Source of the DNA: an uncultured Lewinella sp. | GTDB taxonomy: Bacteria > Bacteroidota > Bacteroidia > Chitinophagales > Saprospiraceae | Direction of reading: 5' to 3' | DNA length: 64,000 nt | Assembly (NCBI GenBank): GCA_937873655.1 | Contig: CALMYQ010000006.1 | Span: 1 to 64,000 of the forward strand | In this document: piece after piece, positions 9,257 to 16,687 of the stretch | Layout: each line of letters opens with the position of its first letter | Position numbering within the stretch: the first letter of the stretch is position 1 | The notes under the pieces: generated by a model | The model's database searches: none | Told to the model about the DNA's origin: nothing | Seen by the model: the letters and a program-made list of their open reading frames with translations, nothing else | Translations under genes and position numbers: made by a program

Positions 9257-9313
9257 AGGATTCATCCGATTTCAACAGGGTTCCTTACCTTCGCGGGCAA
9301 AGCAACCTTAACC

Positions 9314-9787
9314 ATGTCCAAGATCGCTGTTTTTCCGGGATCATTTGACCCCATCACCGTCGGCCACGTCGAGCTGGTGCAACGGGCTTTGCCGTTCTTT
9401 GAAAAGATCATCGTTGCCATCGGGATCAATTCTCAGAAAAGCACCTTGTTTGACTTCGATCAGCGCATGGATTGGTTAAAGGCCGTATTCAAGGACGAAC
9501 CGAAAGTAGAGGTCGATTTTTTCGAAAACCTGACGGCGCATTATTGCCGCAGGATCGGCGCACGCTACCTGCTTCGGGGGTTGCGGAATGCATCCGATTT
9601 CGATTATGAAAAGACCATTTCCCAGCTCAACCACATCATCGGCGATGGACTGGAGACCATTTTCCTCATCAGCAAACCCGCCTACTCGCACATCAGTTCG
9701 ACGATTGTCCGGGAGATCATCAAAGGAGGGGGCGATGCCAGCCCGTTCCTGCCCCGCGAGGTTCGCATAAATCATTACAACGGTTGA
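9314..9787 (+). CDS. coaD: Phosphopantetheine adenylyltransferase
   Basis: Transfers AMP from ATP to 4-phosphopantetheine, the fourth step of coenzyme A synthesis. The 157-aa protein has the nucleotidyltransferase motif GSFDPITVGH (His18), RGLRNASDFDYE, and the C-terminal ISSTIVREI, and is the normal length. Its stop overlaps a TTG start of the next gene (TTGA), so the two are translationally coupled. Confidence 0.97.
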   Translation: MSKIAVFPGSFDPITVGHVELVQRALPFFEKIIVAIGINSQKSTLFDFDQRMDWLKAVFKDEPKVEVDFFENLTAHYCRRIGARYLLRGLRNASDFDYEKTISQLNHIIGDGLETIFLISKPAYSHISSTIVREIIKGGGDASPFLPREVRINHYNG

Positions 9788-10494
9788 GCACGGGCAAATA
9801 CAAATACGACTGGATCATTTTCGACGCCGACAACACCCTTTTCGACTTCACAGCGTGTGAAAAGGCGGCACTGAAAGGCGCCTTGGAAAATCTGGGGGTC
9901 TATTTCCAGGACAGTCACCACGACGTATACCATATCATCAACAAGTCCTGCTGGCACGATTTCGAGACGGGCAGGATCACCCGGGCTGAATTGCGCCTGC
10001 GCCGGTTCGAGTTGTTTTTCGCGGAGATCGGCCTGAAGGAGGACCTGGAGGCGTTTGCGGTTGATTACCTGGGGCTGTTGGCCGGCGGGACGATCCTGCT
10101 GCCGGGCGCCGAAGCCCTGCTGAACAGCTTGCACGGAGAATTCGGCCTCGCGCTGGCTACCAACGGACTGAAGGAAGTGCAACGCCCCCGGCTGGTCAAA
10201 TCGGGACTGACCTCCTTTTTCAAGGTCATCGTGGTTTCGGATGAGATCGGCCATGCCAAGCCCGATGCCGGTTTTTTCGATCATGCCTTTCATGAGATGG
10301 GCCGGCCCGACCCAGGCCGGGTATTGATGGTCGGCGATAACCTGAATGCCGATATCCTGGGCAGCATGTCGTACGGCATCGACGCGTGCTGGTTCAATCC
10401 CGACCGTTTGCAGCCCTATCTGGACATAGAACCCGACTACCAGATCCACGACCTTTCCGAGGTGCTCAAGCTGGTTAATTCGGCGGAAAGGTGA
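9784..10494 (+). CDS. HAD-superfamily nucleotidase, YjjG-like
   Basis: A 236-aa HAD phosphatase. Motif I is FDADNTLFDF with nucleophile Asp14 and Asp16; the DADNT form is typical of the YjjG pyrimidine 5-nucleotidases rather than the DGT form of other HADs. Motif II is LATNG, motif III uses Lys in HAKPDAGFF, and motif IV is VGDNLNADILG. The start is a TTG overlapping the coaD stop. Role is probably clearing non-canonical nucleotides; substrate is inferred from motif I only. Confidence 0.88.
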   Translation: MSTGKYKYDWIIFDADNTLFDFTACEKAALKGALENLGVYFQDSHHDVYHIINKSCWHDFETGRITRAELRLRRFELFFAEIGLKEDLEAFAVDYLGLLAGGTILLPGAEALLNSLHGEFGLALATNGLKEVQRPRLVKSGLTSFFKVIVVSDEIGHAKPDAGFFDHAFHEMGRPDPGRVLMVGDNLNADILGSMSYGIDACWFNPDRLQPYLDIEPDYQIHDLSEVLKLVNSAER

Positions 10495-10513
10495 TAAAAT
10501 CCAAACAGTGTAC

Positions 10514-10521
10514 TATATTTG
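10514..10521 (+). promoter_or_regulatory. -7 promoter element of pruA
   Basis: TATATTTG fits TAnnTTTG and lies 27 bases before the pruA ATG. A TTG inside it opens the frame earlier but is the promoter, not the start. No clear -33 element is seen. Confidence 0.55.
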
Positions 10522-10548
10522 CAGCGTCAGACCAAAACCCTGCTTTCA

Positions 10549-12180
10549 ATGCCGGATGCAACTTTTTTACTTCCTCCAATCAAAAATGAACCTGTATTGT
10601 CCTACGCTCCGGGCTCTCCCGAGCGCGCTGCGGTCAAAGCAGCTATTGCGGAGCTGAAGGCTCAAAAGCTCGACATACCGATGCATATCGGAGGGCAGGC
10701 GGTTCGCGCAAGTGAAAAAGTGACCATTACCCCGCCGCACGACCACAAATACGTACTCGGTCATTTCCACAAAGGCGGTTCCGAACACGTACACCAGGCT
10801 ATTCAGGCGGCCCTTGCCGCAAAGCCCGCCTGGGAAGCCATGCCCTGGCAGGAAAGAGCGGCCATTTTCCTGAAAGCAGCCGATCTGCTGGCCGGCCCGT
10901 TCCGGGCTAAAATGAATGCGGCCACCATGCTCGGTCAATCCAAGACCATCTACCAGGCCGAGATTGACTGCGTTGCCGAATTGTGTGACTTCTTCCGGTT
11001 CAACGCCCAATACATGACGGATATCTACCGGGAGCAACCCGGTAGCTCCGCAGGCATCTGGAACCGGCTGGAATACCGTCCGCTCGAAGGGTTCATCTTC
11101 GCCCTGACGCCGTTCAACTTCACGTCTATCGCCGGTAATTTGCCGGCGGCGCCCGCCTTGATGGGCAATACGGTCGTCTGGAAACCGGCCGAAACGCAGG
11201 TGTATTCGGCGGCGGTGATCATGGAGATCTTTGAAGCAGCAGGCCTTCCGCCGGGGGTGATCAACCTGATCCTGGTAGACGGCCCGGTTGCCGGAGATAT
11301 CATCTTTGCACACCCCGAATTCGCGGGTCTGCATTTCACCGGCAGCACCAAGGTCTTCCAGCACCTTTGGCTGACCATCGGCAAAAACATCGCCAAATAC
11401 AAATCCTATCCGCGGATCGTGGGAGAAACAGGCGGCAAGGATTTTGTCGTCGCCCACCCCAGCGCCGACCCCAGGGCGGTCGCTACCGCACTGGTGAGGG
11501 GCGCATTCGAATACCAGGGCCAGAAATGCTCGGCTGCATCGCGCGCGTACATCCCCAGAAGCCTCTGGAAAAGCGTTAAATCTTTCATGCTTGAAGATTT
11601 GGCCTCCATACGTGTGGGATCTCCGGAAGATTTTACTAATTTTGTCAATGCGGTGATCGATCACCGCGCATTTGACAAGATCACCAGCTATATTGCCCAA
11701 GCCAAAAAGGACGAAGGGGTCGAGATTATCGCCGGCGGAGAATACGACAAATCGGTAGGCTATTTCATCCAGCCGACCGTTCTGCTGGTCGACGATCCGC
11801 ATTACAAGACCATGGAAGAGGAGATCTTCGGCCCCGTTCTGACCATCTATGTTTATAATGACCGTTCCTGGGAAAAAACCCTGGATCTGGTAGATGAAAC
11901 CTCTCCTTACGCATTGACCGGCGCCGTGTTCGCCTCCGATAGGGAAGCAATAGCGCACGCTACAGAGAAGTTGCGCCATGCAGCCGGCAATTTTTACATC
12001 AATGACAAACCTACCGGAGCCGTTGTCGGACAGCAACCGTTCGGCGGCGCAAGGGCTTCCGGCACCAACGATAAGGCAGGCTCCGTTTGGAATCTCCTCC
12101 GTTGGGTTTCACCGCGCACTCTGAAGGAAAATTTCGTTCCGCCGACGGATTATCGCTATCCGTTCATGGCTGAAGAATAG
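10549..12180 (+). CDS. pruA: 1-pyrroline-5-carboxylate dehydrogenase
   Basis: Oxidises glutamate semialdehyde to glutamate with NAD+, the second step of proline breakdown. From ATG 10549 (MPDATFLLPPIKNEP) it is 543 aa. Aldehyde dehydrogenase hallmarks are FALTPFNFTSIAGNLPAAPA, the general base Glu293 in GETGGKDF, and nucleophile Cys327 in YQGQKCSAASRAYIP. The late PFGGARASGTNDKAG is typical of the P5C dehydrogenase subfamily. Proline dehydrogenase (PutA-N type) is not nearby. A strong terminator follows immediately. Confidence 0.96.
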   Translation: MPDATFLLPPIKNEPVLSYAPGSPERAAVKAAIAELKAQKLDIPMHIGGQAVRASEKVTITPPHDHKYVLGHFHKGGSEHVHQAIQAALAAKPAWEAMPWQERAAIFLKAADLLAGPFRAKMNAATMLGQSKTIYQAEIDCVAELCDFFRFNAQYMTDIYREQPGSSAGIWNRLEYRPLEGFIFALTPFNFTSIAGNLPAAPALMGNTVVWKPAETQVYSAAVIMEIFEAAGLPPGVINLILVDGPVAGDIIFAHPEFAGLHFTGSTKVFQHLWLTIGKNIAKYKSYPRIVGETGGKDFVVAHPSADPRAVATALVRGAFEYQGQKCSAASRAYIPRSLWKSVKSFMLEDLASIRVGSPEDFTNFVNAVIDHRAFDKITSYIAQAKKDEGVEIIAGGEYDKSVGYFIQPTVLLVDDPHYKTMEEEIFGPVLTIYVYNDRSWEKTLDLVDETSPYALTGAVFASDREAIAHATEKLRHAAGNFYINDKPTGAVVGQQPFGGARASGTNDKAGSVWNLLRWVSPRTLKENFVPPTDYRYPFMAEE

Positions 12181-12219
12181 CCCGAAGCGGGCATAATTCG
12201 CTAGTAACAAATTGTGGCT

Positions 12220-12256
12220 GGGGTGTCTTCTTAACCGAAGATGCCCCTAATTTTTT
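12220..12256 (+). terminator. Rho-independent terminator of pruA
   Basis: An 11-bp stem, GGGGTGTCTTC (12220-12230) with GAAGATGCCCC (12237-12247), includes two G-U pairs, has a 6-nt loop and is followed by TAATTTTTT. An ATG at 12241 lies inside the stem, which argues that aguA starts later, at 12265. Confidence 0.88.
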
Positions 12257-12264
12257 CGATCACC

Positions 12265-13290
12265 ATGGAATCTGCAACCCGATTGCCGGCTGAATGGGAG
12301 CCGCAAAGCGCCGTTCAATTCACGTTCCCCCATCCCGATACGGATTGGGCCGATATGCTGGACGACGTCATCCCCTGCTTTTTGGATTGCATCCGGGCCG
12401 TAAGCCGGTTCGAGCAAGTACTGATCGTCTGCTACGACCTGAAATGGGTCGACCGGCAACTGGCAAACCTCGACCGGACCAACCTCATCCTGGCCGAACT
12501 GCCCAGCAACGACACCTGGGCGCGCGACCACGGCGGCATCACCATCCTGGTCGATAACCAACCGGTCATCCTGGATTTTGTATTCAACGGCTGGGGGCTC
12601 AAATTCGCGGCCGACAAGGATAACCTGATCACCTCCGGATTGAAACGGCTGGGTGTTTTCGGCTCCACGCCGGTCCTGCCGGGGGGCATCGCCCTCGAAG
12701 GCGGCGGCATTGAAAGCGACGGTCAGGGCACCCTGATGACAACAACCCATTGCCTGCTGTCGCCCAACCGGAATCCGCATATGGACCAGGCGGCGACCGA
12801 AGCCTTCCTCAAACAGCGGTTCGGCCTGAAAAAGGTATTGTGGCTCCGCAACGGCTACCTCGCAGGCGACGACACGGACTCCCATATCGATACCCTGGCG
12901 CGTTTCTGCGACCCGGAGACGATCGCCTATGTGCAATGCACCGATGAATCAGACGAGCATTTCGAGGCCCTGCGGCTGATGGAGCAGGAATTGAAAGCGT
13001 TCCGAACCCCCGGCGGACAACCTTACCGCCTGGTTCCGCTCCCGATGCCCTCCCCCGTTTATGCGGAAGAAGGCTACCGGCTGCCGGCTACCTATGCCAA
13101 TTTCCTGATCATCAACGGGGCCGTTCTGGTCCCGGTATATGGCGTCCCGGAAGACGAAACGGCTTTGGAACGACTGCGCCCGTTATTTCCCGGCAGGGAG
13201 ATCATTGCCATTGATTGCAGCGCATTGATCCGGCAACATGGGTCTTTGCATTGCATATCGATGCAGTACCCCAGGTCCGTAGCGACGTAA
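12265..13290 (+). CDS. aguA: Agmatine deiminase
   Basis: Hydrolyses agmatine to N-carbamoylputrescine and ammonia. The 341-aa protein has the guanidine-modifying fold: NDTWARDHGGIT, ALEGGGIESDG, DDTDSHIDTLARF and the C-terminal nucleophile Cys330 in HGSLHCISMQYPR. The family also includes peptidyl-arginine deiminases of the Porphyromonas type, but the short length, lack of a signal peptide and the adjacent N-carbamoylputrescine amidase favour agmatine. The stop codon lies in a hairpin. Confidence 0.93.
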   Translation: MESATRLPAEWEPQSAVQFTFPHPDTDWADMLDDVIPCFLDCIRAVSRFEQVLIVCYDLKWVDRQLANLDRTNLILAELPSNDTWARDHGGITILVDNQPVILDFVFNGWGLKFAADKDNLITSGLKRLGVFGSTPVLPGGIALEGGGIESDGQGTLMTTTHCLLSPNRNPHMDQAATEAFLKQRFGLKKVLWLRNGYLAGDDTDSHIDTLARFCDPETIAYVQCTDESDEHFEALRLMEQELKAFRTPGGQPYRLVPLPMPSPVYAEEGYRLPATYANFLIINGAVLVPVYGVPEDETALERLRPLFPGREIIAIDCSALIRQHGSLHCISMQYPRSVAT

Positions 13291-13345
13291 AATCCTACGT
13301 CGCTTAAAGATCTTACGTCGCATAGGAAAATCATACATCCGATAA
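13281..13345. repeat. Hairpin and degenerate 20-nt repeats between aguA and aguB
   Basis: AGCGACGTA (13281-13289) and TACGTCGCT (13296-13304) form a perfect 9-bp stem around AAATCC, and the aguA stop is inside the left arm. The motif then repeats as three imperfect units of about 20 nt: CCTACGTCGCTTAAAG, CTTACGTCGCATAGG, CATACATCCGATAAAA. No T-run follows, so it is not a standard terminator. Confidence 0.75.
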
Positions 13346-13414
13346 AAAGATGTGACCTTTCAGGGTAATCCTGCGTTTAAAAGAGGGGATTATTTAAAAG
13401 CATTCCTACAAACG

Positions 13415-14299
13415 ATGACGAAATTAAAAATCGGACTGGTTCAGCAGACCTGTGGGCTTGACCGGCAGGAAAATATCGAAAAATCAATTGAGGGGATAAG
13501 GACTTGCGCGGCAAACGGCGCGGATTTGGTTGTTTTACAGGAATTGCACACGGGCATTTATTTCTGCCAGGCGGAAGAGGTCGAAAAATTCGAACTGGCG
13601 GAACCGATCCCGGGGCCGTCGACGCAAGAGTTCGGGGCGATCGCCCGTGAATTGGGCATTGTGCTGGTGTGTTCCCTGTTTGAAAAAAGAGCGCCGGGAT
13701 TGTACCACAATACGGCGGTTGTACTGGAAAAAGACGGCAGCATGGCGGGTAAATACCGTAAAATGCACATCCCCGATGACCCGGCCTATTACGAGAAATT
13801 CTATTTCACCCCGGGCGATCTCGGCTTCAAGCCCGTCGACACCTCGGTCGGCCGGTTGGGGGTGCTGGTCTGTTGGGATCAATGGTACCCTGAAGCGGCC
13901 CGCCTGATGGCCCTGGCGGGGGCTGAACTGCTGATCTATCCTACCGCTATCGGATGGGAAAGTTCGGACAGCGCGGAAGAGAAATCCCGCCAGTTCGGCG
14001 CCTGGCAGACTATACAACGCGGGCATGCGGTAGCGAACGGCCTCCCGGTGATCGCAGTGAACCGAACGGGCAGGGAACCCGATTGGTCAGGCGTAACGGG
14101 GGGGATCGAATTCTGGGGGCAGAGCTTTGTTGCCGGCCCTCAAGGGGAGCTTATTTACCAGTCGCCGGCCGGAGAAGAGGATTTTGCCGTGGTGGAACTG
14201 GACAAGCGGCGGAGCGAGGATGTGCGGCGCATCTGGCCGTTTTTGCGGGACCGGCGCATTGACGCTTACGAGGGGTTGGTGAAGCGGTATTTGGATTGA
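13415..14299 (+). CDS. aguB: N-carbamoylputrescine amidase
   Basis: Hydrolyses N-carbamoylputrescine to putrescine, CO2 and ammonia, completing the agmatine route. From ATG 13415 (MTKLKIGLVQQTCG) the protein is 294 aa. The nitrilase triad is Glu43 (VLQELHTG), Lys116 (GKYRKMHIP) and Cys153 (VLVCWDQWYPE). The frame is open upstream to 13352 but without a good start. The aguA-aguB pairing is standard for this pathway. Confidence 0.95.
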   Translation: MTKLKIGLVQQTCGLDRQENIEKSIEGIRTCAANGADLVVLQELHTGIYFCQAEEVEKFELAEPIPGPSTQEFGAIARELGIVLVCSLFEKRAPGLYHNTAVVLEKDGSMAGKYRKMHIPDDPAYYEKFYFTPGDLGFKPVDTSVGRLGVLVCWDQWYPEAARLMALAGAELLIYPTAIGWESSDSAEEKSRQFGAWQTIQRGHAVANGLPVIAVNRTGREPDWSGVTGGIEFWGQSFVAGPQGELIYQSPAGEEDFAVVELDKRRSEDVRRIWPFLRDRRIDAYEGLVKRYLD

Positions 14300-14328
14300 G
14301 GGGAGTGGTGATTATTCCCTTCGGTCAT

Positions 14329-14355
14329 GTAGGCTTCGACTGCGCTCAGTCTATC
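14329..14355. repeat. Dispersed GTAGGCTTCGACTGCGCTCAG element
   Basis: This short semi-palindromic element matches the one at 54075-54098 in most positions (core CTTCGACT-CGCTCAG). It sits between convergent genes and looks like a small dispersed intergenic repeat. Confidence 0.6.
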
Positions 14356-14395
14356 ACTCCGTGCTTGTGGATTTGTTGATTCGTTGATCTGATCA

Positions 14396-14437
14396 GTTCC
14401 TCGATTCCTCGATTCCTCAATCCCTCAATAGCCACCT
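14396..14437. repeat. Intergenic octamer repeats
   Basis: Tandem GTTCCTCGATTCCTCG-type octamers, the same family as 9175-9256, in the spacer between convergent aguB and the Nudix gene. Confidence 0.8.
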
Positions 14438-14453
14438 CGCCGGCCGGAGAGGG

Positions 14454-14996
14454 TCAGAGGATTTGTTGGGCGCGAAGGAGGGCCATAACGGAAAGCGCGT
14501 CCGTGATTTCTCCGGATTCTACCATTTTCACAGCTTCGGAAAAGGGCAATTTGCGGACTTCCAGTTTTTCGGTTTCTTCCGGTTGGGAAGGCCCGAATGA
14601 CAGTTCCCGGGCCAGGAAAACCATTCCGGCTTCGTCGGTAACGGAGTTGGAGGTATGAAAATCCAGGATTTTTTCCCATTTGCCGGCGGTTATGCCGGTT
14701 TCTTCCAATAATTCCCGCTGCGCGGAAGCCAGCGGGTCGGTCCCCAGGGGGCAGCCGCCTTCGGGGATCTCCCAGCTGTACTGATCGATGGTATACCGGT
14801 ATTGGCCGACCAGCCAGGTGTTGCCCTGTTCATCCAGTGGAACAATGCCGATGGCCAGGTTCTTGAAATGGACAACGCCGTAGATACCCTTATTCCCCGA
14901 GGGATTGATCACATCCCGGTGAGAAACGGCGATCCAGGGGTTATCGTAAATCCGTTCGATGCTGACGGTCTGCCAGGGATTTTTAAAATCAGGCAT
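14454..14996 (-). CDS. Nudix hydrolase, ADP-ribose pyrophosphatase-like
   Basis: The start at 14996 (MPDFKNPWQTVSIER) gives 180 aa; the longer frame upstream only translates octamer repeats. The sequence resembles ADP-ribose pyrophosphatases: an N-terminal strand region, WEIPEGGCP and the Nudix helix ASAQRELLEETGI. The Glu expected early in the Nudix box (GX5E) is Thr here (GGCPLGTDP), while the catalytic REXXEE core is intact. Likely cleans up nucleoside diphosphate derivatives. Confidence 0.88.
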   Translation of the reverse strand: MPDFKNPWQTVSIERIYDNPWIAVSHRDVINPSGNKGIYGVVHFKNLAIGIVPLDEQGNTWLVGQYRYTIDQYSWEIPEGGCPLGTDPLASAQRELLEETGITAGKWEKILDFHTSNSVTDEAGMVFLARELSFGPSQPEETEKLEVRKLPFSEAVKMVESGEITDALSVMALLRAQQIL

Positions 14997-15026
14997 AGTG
15001 GATAGATTGTGGGGGTAAGATAGGGG

Positions 15027-15071
15027 GAATTGAGGAATTGAGGAATTGAGGAACTGAGGAATTGAGGAACT
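15027..15071. repeat. Intergenic octamer repeats (GAGGAATT family)
   Basis: About five tandem units of GAGGAATT or GAGGAACT upstream of the Nudix gene. Same family, opposite orientation, as 9175-9256. Confidence 0.85.
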
Positions 15072-15121
15072 GAATTTGCTCACCGGATATGATGAGTGAG
15101 CCGGGAGGGTCGTCTGATGCA

Positions 15122-15174
15122 AGTGAATCAGGAATTGGATCCGCAGAGCGGCCTTCCGGAATTCCTGATTCACT
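15122..15174. terminator. 15-bp hairpin downstream of secreted thioredoxin-fold gene
   Basis: AGTGAATCAGGAATT (15122-15136) pairs perfectly with AATTCCTGATTCACT (15160-15174); an inner CCGC/GCGG stem closes the loop. It begins 20 bases after the stop of the minus-strand gene. There is no T-run on either side, so it may stabilise the mRNA end rather than terminate by itself. Confidence 0.6.
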
Positions 15175-15193
15175 GGCCTTTTAAGCCGATAGA

Positions 15194-16264
15194 TTATTTT
15201 ACGACAGCCCAGCGCGCGATGGATTCCGTAGCCGTGGTAGCCCGGATCAGGTAGCTGCCCTGCGGCAAGCCGGCCACGCTGAACGGCAGGTTGTTCTCAC
15301 CCGCCGGGACCTGACCGTTAAAGAGATTTTTAATCAGGCGGCCCGACCGGTCGAACAGGTCAATGTTCAGGCGCTGGAGTTGAACCGGGTTTTTGAGCCA
15401 AAGCGAGCCCTGGTCCTCCAGCGGATTCGGCCAGATTTGCAGGGTCAGACTGGGTTCGATGCGTTCATTGGTGGATACGAGGCCGTCCTGGATAAAGTCC
15501 GTATAATTGGTATTGACGGCGAGGTAGCGGTTGCCGTCTTTTTTCCAGATGACGGTGACGATCCGGATATTGGACTGCGGATAGGTGATCTCACTCCAGG
15601 GGACGCTCGTCTGCAGGGAGAATTCCGTGCCGGCGGCGATGGCCTGGTCGCTGAGCAGCATTCCAAAATCATCGGTGGTCAGTTTGCGGCGGAACAGTTC
15701 CTTGTGCTGGGCATTATTTCCCTGCGATTGCTGAAAACCGACATACAGTTTTTCAACCAGGTAGACCCCGAGGCGGTATTCTCCGCCGTCGGTCGGATTA
15801 AAAAAACGGGTCTTGGTGACCACCTTCAGCTCTCCGTCAGCATGGGCGGCGATCAGGCCGGTCTGGGCCAGGGGGTCGCCGGCGGAAAGGTTGTTGACTT
15901 CGTTGGAGAGCGTAGTATAGAAGGTCGTGTAATTGGAACTGTTGACCGGTTCTTTTGTCATATCCAGGTAGAATTCCGGCTGTCCGATGATATTGAAGTT
16001 ATGGGCCAGCTTGCTGGCTGTGGAATTGGTCAGTCCGCCGCTGTGGTGGATGGTCCAGACCATGGCTTTGGCCGAATTATCATCCAGGGCGCCCTCATAA
16101 AAATTCCAGCCCCAGCCTCCGCAAGGCGGGCACCAGTCGGCTGCAATTTTGGTAAACATGGGGATCTTTGTTTGAGGAACTTCAATGGATTGGGCATTCA
16201 ATACGCTGCAAAAGAGCCCGAAAGCGGCGATCAAGGTAGAATTCCGGAATTTCATAGGATGCAT
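15194..16264 (-). CDS. Secreted thioredoxin-fold protein with T9SS sorting domain
   Basis: A 356-aa protein with signal peptide (cleavage near VLNAQ), a thioredoxin-like active site AADWCPPCGGWGW (Cys45, Cys48), and an Omp28-like middle region. The last 80 residues are a type A T9SS C-terminal domain: LQIWPNPLED, DLFDRSGRLIKNLF, LPQGSYLIRA. It should be exported across both membranes and cleaved or anchored at the surface. A redox or disulfide role is inferred from CPPC; the target is unknown. A strong hairpin follows the stop. Confidence 0.9.
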   Translation of the reverse strand: MHPMKFRNSTLIAAFGLFCSVLNAQSIEVPQTKIPMFTKIAADWCPPCGGWGWNFYEGALDDNSAKAMVWTIHHSGGLTNSTASKLAHNFNIIGQPEFYLDMTKEPVNSSNYTTFYTTLSNEVNNLSAGDPLAQTGLIAAHADGELKVVTKTRFFNPTDGGEYRLGVYLVEKLYVGFQQSQGNNAQHKELFRRKLTTDDFGMLLSDQAIAAGTEFSLQTSVPWSEITYPQSNIRIVTVIWKKDGNRYLAVNTNYTDFIQDGLVSTNERIEPSLTLQIWPNPLEDQGSLWLKNPVQLQRLNIDLFDRSGRLIKNLFNGQVPAGENNLPFSVAGLPQGSYLIRATTATESIARWAVVK

Positions 16265-16475
16265 TTTGGTTGGTCAAAAGTCATGATTTATTTCAATATA
16301 CGTACAATGTCGGCAAAAGTTAGGCCAATACCCGGTTTTCAGGATAGTTTCCGGTTAAAATGTCCGGCAGGCTGCAAGGCTCCCGCCGCGTAAACCGCTG
16401 CGGATGAATTGCTTTCTGCACCGGCCCGCATCATAAAATATTTTCAGGCCGTTACCATTATTCAATTATACTTTT

Positions 16476-16483
16476 TACCTTTG
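16476..16483 (+). promoter_or_regulatory. -7 promoter element of ilvC
   Basis: TACCTTTG, a perfect TAnnTTTG match, about 200 bases before the ilvC ATG. This implies a long 5-prime leader. Confidence 0.6.
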
Positions 16484-16552
16484 CGGACCAATCCTGACCA
16501 AAGCCAGTCCGCTTTTCAAAATCACTCAATCAAATCAAACAACGGCGACGGC

Positions 16553-16579
16553 ATGCCATTGGCTTTGCTGAAGATTTAG
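16553..16579 (+). CDS. Candidate leader peptide MPLALLKI
   Basis: An 8-codon ORF in the ilvC leader encodes Met-Pro-Leu-Ala-Leu-Leu-Lys-Ile, so four of eight codons are Leu or Ile, end products of the pathway. Candidate hairpins lie between it and ilvC. This is the layout of a translation-sensing attenuator. The ORF is short enough to arise by chance, and no ribosome-binding site is obvious. Confidence 0.35.
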   Translation: MPLALLKI

Positions 16580-16665
16580 GAATTTGGCCATCCGGGGTTT
16601 CTGTCAAGGGCTCCGTTGTTCCCAAATGCCGATTTTCCTTCCAATGAGCCCGCTGTTCTTTTTTT
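16579..16665 (+). promoter_or_regulatory. Candidate ilvC attenuator structures
   Basis: Two pairings are mutually exclusive. GGGCTC-C-GTTG (16608-16618) pairs with CAAT-GAGCCC (16642-16651) to give a 10-bp stem with one bulge, followed after 7 nt by seven T (16659-16665): a possible terminator. GGAATTTGG (16579-16587) pairs with CCAAATGCC (16622-16630), 8 of 9 positions, crossing the first stem: a possible anti-terminator. The gap before the T-run is a weakness. Confidence 0.4.
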
Positions 16666-16687
16666 AATTCAATTAAAGAAAAGCATT

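Larger units (their letters stand above)
16265..16687. other. Intergenic region: divergent promoters and ilvC leader
   Basis: About 420 bases without a long gene between divergent genes. The left part carries TAACTTTTGCC on the minus strand, close to a -7 element for the thioredoxin-fold gene. The right part carries the ilvC promoter, a mini-ORF and a set of competing hairpins, listed separately. Confidence 0.7.

Noticed and set aside
10567..12036. Open frame of 489 codons on the minus strand
   Set aside because: Antisense shadow of pruA; no plausible domain.
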